From Sanguinoderma infundibulare (lineage: Eukaryota; Basidiomycota; Agaricomycetes; Polyporales; Polyporaceae): DNA of 64,000 bases. The notes under the pieces were generated by a model. It worked only from the letters and a program-made list of their open reading frames with translations. It did no database searches and was not told where the DNA came from. The translations under genes and the position numbers were made by a program. The DNA is taken from NCBI GenBank assembly GCA_032821775.1, contig JAVLRN010000019.1, forward strand, positions 124,001 to 188,000. Reading direction: 5' to 3'. Each line of letters starts with the position of its first letter. The first letter of the stretch is position 1. Of the stretch, positions 59,020 through 64,000 are shown piece by piece.

Positions 59020-59554
59020 CTAGCGGCAGCGTCGAATGCAGTGTGCCGATTCTTCTGGAGTGTATACAGAGTGCCGCTGCGGCTGTGGGAAGGCCGACGA
59101 CCCGCTTGGGACCGGGCTAATCGTGACGCCGCTGCTGGCCATGGATGAGTTCGAGACGATACTTTGGAAGAGCTTGCTCCGGTTCAGACCTTAGGCGTAT
59201 CCTATGCTGGGCGTGGGGGTCTTGGGGAGGCTGGATGGACCCGAGGGGAAGCGTCCCGGTGCGGTCATTGCGAAACCCACTTGCACAGTGTTGGAATGTT
59301 CAATCCCAGCTTGATCTGGCGCAAGGCTTGGTACGGAGAACACTAAACCGGTCGGAAGTGAGCATTAGGAACTGTATAGCATAATTCAGCACAACCACGG
59401 CCAGAATGTTCGGAACAGGATGGAAAACGTACCGCATAAATGAGCTTCTGATGCAACATGCCGAGAAGTTTGTTGTGGTGATAATGGAAGTGAGTGCGTT
59501 GCGAGGAGATGGCGATGATGCAAGCTCGGGCTTGCGCTTGCGGAGATTTCCGCT
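59020..59554 (+). repeat. Dispersed repeat R1, copy d, with extension
   Basis: Unit 2 counterpart of copy b. Confidence 0.75.
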
Positions 59555-61164
59555 CTAGCGATGGACTTTCAAATTATTGGTGCATGCAAGCACCGCCAAG
59601 GATGACGCGCGCAGACTAAACTCACCGCCTCGTGGTACGGACTGGATTTGGTCTTGCCCATGACTTCGTTCGCAGCGGCGCTTGCCGATCCGTGTTTTGG
59701 GCTTGCAATCGCGGAAGCGGTACTTGTGCGTCGGCGATGGCAGCTTGAACATGAGCTGTGTCTCGGACGAGTGCTTGTCGTAGCTGCCCGTCGTCCGAGT
59801 CATCGCCCCCCTTGCTGCTCGCGATGCTGCCCATGTCCACGTCGTAGTAGTCACAATTCTGACCGTGGGGGCTGGCGGCCGCGGTCGTGGTGGAACGAGC
59901 GCCGTTCCCAATCGAGCCAGACTTGTCATAATACGAGCCTGTGAGGGTCGCGATGCGGCAAAGCTGTGATCAAGAGTCAGCTGTCGGTGTGAGAAACGTG
60001 GTCAGGGAAGGGATGGACCGACTGATAGGCTCTGCCGTCCAAGAACGGGTCCCTGGGATCAAAGATGTAATTAAAGGTCCCGCTAGCCACTCCTGCCGCC
60101 GAGGACTCACTCACCAACCTGGCGCGCCTTATGCCCAGCACGTGCCACTTGAAACGTTGTAGCCACGGACGCGTACATCCGTCTCGTTGCCGCTGCACTT
60201 TTCGGTTCTGCGCGGGTCTCGGACGGGTCTGAGGAGCTGGAAGAGGAACTGCTGTCAGAAATGCGTGTCCGCGATCTCGACGTCAAGCAGCTCAGGGCCA
60301 CTTCGCAAAGTAGTACTGGCTCTTCGAGGCGGTCTCCGCGAATCCAGTCTCCCGGTTCTGTTTCAGATGTCCTGCCGGCGCAGTGAGTGAGCCATTCGAC
60401 TGGCTGCCAAGCGCACTTCTCCCGCTCGTGTCCATTCGTGTTGGGCCCGTCCCACATCGGCGCGTACTCTCCTCGTAAGGTTACTCCGTGAACACGCGAC
60501 TGAGGAAGGTGAGGATGCGCCCTCAGAATATTGTTGTCGTGCTGGAATTGGAAAGTCGGCGGAGGAGGTCGGTGATGGACGAGGGCCTTGCTCTTCTGCG
60601 GGATCATGCCCTCGGAGAGGTGTTTCGCGGCACGGCGAGGAGGGATCTCACTGAGGACGATCTGCGCGCGACGCGACCCTATGTAAGTACGTGCACCCAG
60701 CCCTGCGTGTGTGCGTGCGTGCGCACGTTGCCACGACGCCGCCGCGCCGTCCGACAAGCTCTAAACTCTCGAAGCCCGAAGCTCGAAGTCGCGTTCGCAG
60801 TCGGGAAGGCAGAGGCGGAGAAGAGTCTCGCAAGCCGGCCGACGCGGGATGCCCATGCCCCGCCCGTTCTCAGAGACTGCTCTGCGAAACCACGCTGTCT
60901 GCCAGTGGCCGGTGCAACTTGTTCAGCGCGAAGTGGGAACCGCGGCGTCAGGAGCAGAAACCCGTACGTACGTATGTACGCACCTTCTCCCTTCCGAATC
61001 CACGCTCTCCCACACATCCCCCTCCCCGTCCTCTCAAATCCGGCCAGAGGTCGGAGCGATGACGTCGAGCGCACATAATCCAGAGGCTGCAATGGAGAAC
61101 TTGAGATCGAGCACTCGTTGATCCAGGAGAATATGTGCGAGCACGAGGAGATGGTCTCACGTCG
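59555..61164 (-). pseudogene. THOC1-like fragment T1, unit 2
   Basis: Counterpart of 38,161-39,770 with the same 400-bp interruption and frame breaks. Confidence 0.7.
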
Positions 61165-61413
61165 CATTGCAGTATTCGGAGGTCTTAGACGGAGTCTGGC
61201 AGTGTCCACGAGGCGCATCAGTCATTCGAGATTCACGGAATGGAGATGAGTGGCCCGGAATGTGCTTACCGGACACTGTACTGATTGGGCAGCCATCCGA
61301 GATCAGTTACGAGGGAAATACACGCTACGCGCAAATTATGCGCACGCTGGCTACGAAGTTGCATGAAGATAATTAGCGGGAGAATCTCTCCGAGTGACGC
61401 ACCGCTGCTGGAC

Positions 61414-62078
61414 ATGCCCGCTGCACGCTGCCACACCGAATCCCGACCAGCCAACTCCTGCCCTCGAGGACAGTACTCGAACGGTCTCGCAAAGCTCAAG
61501 GCGGAATTTCGATCCAGTATAACGAAAAAATTGAGTACGTACATTCATTTGCATCTCCATCCTCCGCGCACTGACCAGCCTGGTACCGCGGGACAGGACA
61601 CAAATCTGGCAATCCCAAGGCGAATATGGGGTGGTCGGAGAAGGCCTACGCCCTCGGCGTCGTCGTCCGCTGCAAACACAACCTCCTCGGATGGCCGTGG
61701 TACGCAAACATCCCGTTCGCGAACCCGAGCGACCTCCTCGGCGGCCAGCCCATCCTGCGCTTCCTCATTGCGCTCCTGAATGCCGGGATCCTCCGCTTCG
61801 AGCCCGCGAGCGAGGAGGACATTGACCTCGCACGACGGAACTCAAAGGCCGTCCTTCCGGGTGCGCCGCCGACACGCCCACCTCCGTTCTGCTGGGGTCC
61901 GTTTGGTCGGAACGATATCGGCCTGGGTCGCTTCCGGTCAGTTACCAACCCGCTGGGCTTGCCACTCAGACACCCGAAGGACGGTCCAAAGACCCCGAAG
62001 CTTATCCTGGACTCCGATGTGGAGGATTCGGACGCGGTGGACTCAGAGAACGAGAACACGCAGGTGGGATGCTGGTAG
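61414..62078 (+). CDS. Small 'GWP'-motif protein of unknown function, copy A2
   Basis: Exons 61414-61534 and 61597-62078. The predicted 200-residue protein appears identical to copy A1 at 40.0 kb. See that entry for motifs and the comparison with paralogue B. Confidence 0.65.
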
Positions 62079-62090
62079 CTAGCATGCAGT

Positions 62091-62501
62091 GTATTAGTCA
62101 CGCTCGAGGATCTTGTCCGCGATCTCGGGGTTGACGTACACGACAATGTCGTTCTCCGTCGTGGTCGAGAGGAAGCGCAGTGAGCACCGCACCAAACGCG
62201 TCCCCCCGCGGTCATTCCGAATATGGAAGCGAGTGACAGCAGCGGACATCTTGATGATGAGGCGTCGCCCAGGCGCATGGCAAGGCAATGAAGATCTACC
62301 AGGCCCAGAGCATGACCGACTGAATCAAGCAATGGATATGCGCAGTAGATACTGAATGGTGCGCACCGTACTTGAGCGCCAGTGCGTTGATAACGTCCCA
62401 ACTAATGGCACCAATGTTTGTCGTCGGCAAGGAGGCGGATAAACTCCGAGTTGGTCATACGACTGACGCTAGTGCGCATGGTCGAGTAATCGTTGACATC
62501 A
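62091..62501 (-). pseudogene. Gene fragment with a DIVVYVNPEIADK C-terminus, copy 2
   Basis: Counterpart of 40,697-41,107, with the same frame break after LLADDKHW. Confidence 0.4.
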
Positions 62502-62918
62502 ATCAGTTTGGAAGAGCTTGCTCCGGTTCAGACCTCAGGCGTATCCCATGCTGGGCGTGGGGGTCTTGGGGAGGCTGGATGGACCCGAGGGGAAGCGTCC
62601 CGGCGTGGTCGTTGCGAAGCCCACTTGCACAGTGTTGGAATGTTCAATTCCCGCTTGATCTCGCGCAAGGCTTGGTACGGAGAACACTAAACCGGTCGGA
62701 CAATCGAGGAGTAACGTGAGCATAAGGAACTGTATAGCACAATTCAGCACAACCATGGCCAGAATGTTCGGAACAGGATGGAAAATGTACCACGTAAATG
62801 AGCTTCTGATGGAACATGCCGAAGAGTTTGTTGTGGCGATAATGGAAGCGAGTGCGTTGCGAGGAGATGGCGATGACGCAAGCTCGGGCTTGCGCTTGCG
62901 GAGATTTCCGCTCTAGCG
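62502..62918 (+). repeat. Dispersed repeat R1, copy e, with extension
   Basis: Unit 2 counterpart of copy c. One base differs near the AACTGTATAGCAC(A/T) segment, where the sequence agrees with copy a at 24.03 kb rather than with copy c. Confidence 0.75.
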
Positions 62919-64000
62919 ATGGACTTTCAAATTATTGGTGCATGCAAGCACCGCCAAGGATGACGCGCGCAGACTAGACTCACCGCCTCGTGGTACGGAC
63001 TGAATTTGGTCTTGCCCGTGACTTCGTTCGCAGCGGTGCTCTTGCCGATCCGCGTTTTGGGCTTGCAGTCACGAAAGCGGTACTTGTGCGTCGGCGTCGG
63101 CAACTTGAACATGAGCTGCGTCTCGGACGCGAGCTTGCCATAGCCGGTCAGGCAGTACTCGTCGTCCGAGTCGTCGCCACCCTTGCTGCTCGCAGCGCGG
63201 CCCATGTCTGCGTCACAGCAGTCACGATCGGCGGCCGCGGTCGGGGTGGAATGAGCGCCGTCCCCAATCGAGCCAGACTTGTCATAATACGAGCCCGTAA
63301 GGGTCGCGGCGCGGCAAAGCTGTGATCAAGAGTCAGCTGCCGTTGTGAGGAACGTGGCCAGGGAAGGAATGGACCGACTGATTGGCTTTGTGCCGTCCAA
63401 GAGCAGTCCCTGGGATCAAAGATGTCATTAAGCGTCCCGCTACCCTCTCCTGCAGCCGAGGACTCACTCACCATCCTCGTGCGCCATGTATCCGCCACTC
63501 GGAACTTTGCAGTACGTCCGTCTGTTCGCCGCTGCGCGGTCTTGGTAAACGTCAGGAGATGGTTGAGAAGGATGAGGAGCTGGAAGAGGAACTGCCGGCG
63601 GAAATGCGTGTCCGCGATCTCGAGCTCGAGTAGCTCGCGGCCGGTGAGGTACTTTGCGAAGCAATTCTGGCTCTTCGTGGTGGTCTCCGCCACTCCGGTT
63701 TCGGTTCCGCTTCAGAGGCCCTGCCCGTGCAGCGGGTATGTCGTTCGATTGTTGCCCAGAAGCGCACTTCTCCCGCTCACGTCCCTTTCCACCGGGCCCG
63801 TCCCACGTCGGGCCGTACTCTCCTTATAAATGCACTCCGCTCCGCTCTCCTGAAGGGAAATGCGACTGAGGAATGTGGGAATGAGACCACAAAACATAGT
63901 CGTCGCGCCTGTGTTAGCCAGCTGCCGAAGAGGTCGTTCAGGGTGTGGAGGACGACGGCCTTGCTCTTCTGGAGGATCATGCCCTCGGAGAGGCGTTCCA
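62919..64000 (-). pseudogene. THOC1-like fragment T2, unit 2 (truncated by the window)
   Basis: Counterpart of 41,525-42,606 with a few substitutions. In the C-terminal block this copy keeps PTPTHKYRFRD whereas unit 1 has PTPRHKYRLRD, so unit 1 changed after duplication. The N-terminal part lies beyond the window. Confidence 0.72.

Larger units (their letters stand above)
47020..64000 (+). repeat. Segmental duplication, unit 2 (cut by the window end)
   Basis: Direct repeat of 25,640-42,606; see unit 1 for offsets. The window ends inside its THOC1-like fragment T2, so the true length is unknown. Copy-specific features include a (GGTCCT)n run at 50,073-50,104 and a C12 run at 50,402-50,413 where unit 1 is shorter or different. 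Confidence 0.92.

Overview
The window looks like nuclear DNA of a basidiomycete fungus, most likely an Agaricomycete of the Polyporales type. The reasons are GC-rich sequence, genes split by many introns of about 50-70 bp, families typical of these fungi (DUF6535 membrane protein, F-box-like/LRR proteins, an expanded G-alpha subunit) and conserved eukaryotic housekeeping genes (THOC1, COG8, PUP2, ESS1/PIN1, MOSC/mARC, RidA, tRNA-Asp with an intron). Family calls rest on motif recognition by eye, with no database search. Splice sites were placed by GT/GC...AG plus reading-frame continuity.

Layout. 0-0.43 kb: 3' end of a THOC1-like gene. 0.7-1.56 kb: broken N-terminal COG8. 1.6-6.25 kb: F-box-like/LRR genes, one apparently intact, one frameshifted and cut at its 5' end. 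6.25-10.14 kb: a putative TIR DNA transposon carrying gene fragments (Rat1/Xrn2, a membrane protein), abutting the RNase H end and 3' LTR of a Copia retrotransposon (10.14-11.1 kb). 11.36-12.84 kb: DUF6535 membrane protein. 14.4-15.7 kb: decayed proteasome alpha-5 gene. 16.05-16.73 kb: complete Pin1-type prolyl isomerase. 17.2-18.06 kb: frameshifted F-box-like gene. 18.4-22.3 kb: tandem pair of MOSC-domain oxidoreductase genes. 22.5 kb: tRNA-Asp. 22.7-23.4 kb: RidA pseudogene, then dispersed repeats.

From about 25.64 kb onward the window is dominated by a direct segmental duplication. About 25.64-42.61 kb recurs at about 47.02-64.00 kb (offset 21.34-21.41 kb) and is cut by the window end. Each unit holds a gene-poor 6 kb, an unusual G-alpha gene, a minisatellite, F-box debris, two truncated THOC1 copies on the minus strand and a small 'GWP'-motif gene. 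Long tracts look nearly identical, while the G-alpha middle exon and the left end are visibly diverged. The 42.6-47.0 kb spacer holds another F-box relic, a diverged GWP paralogue and a fragment that continues COG8 beyond the point where the 0.7 kb copy stops.

Overall this is an accessory, rearranging region. A few intact housekeeping genes (ESS1, MOSC pair, tRNA) sit among duplicated and decaying copies of genes whose functional versions probably lie elsewhere. False duplication from two haplotypes of a dikaryon remains a serious alternative for the 17 kb repeat.
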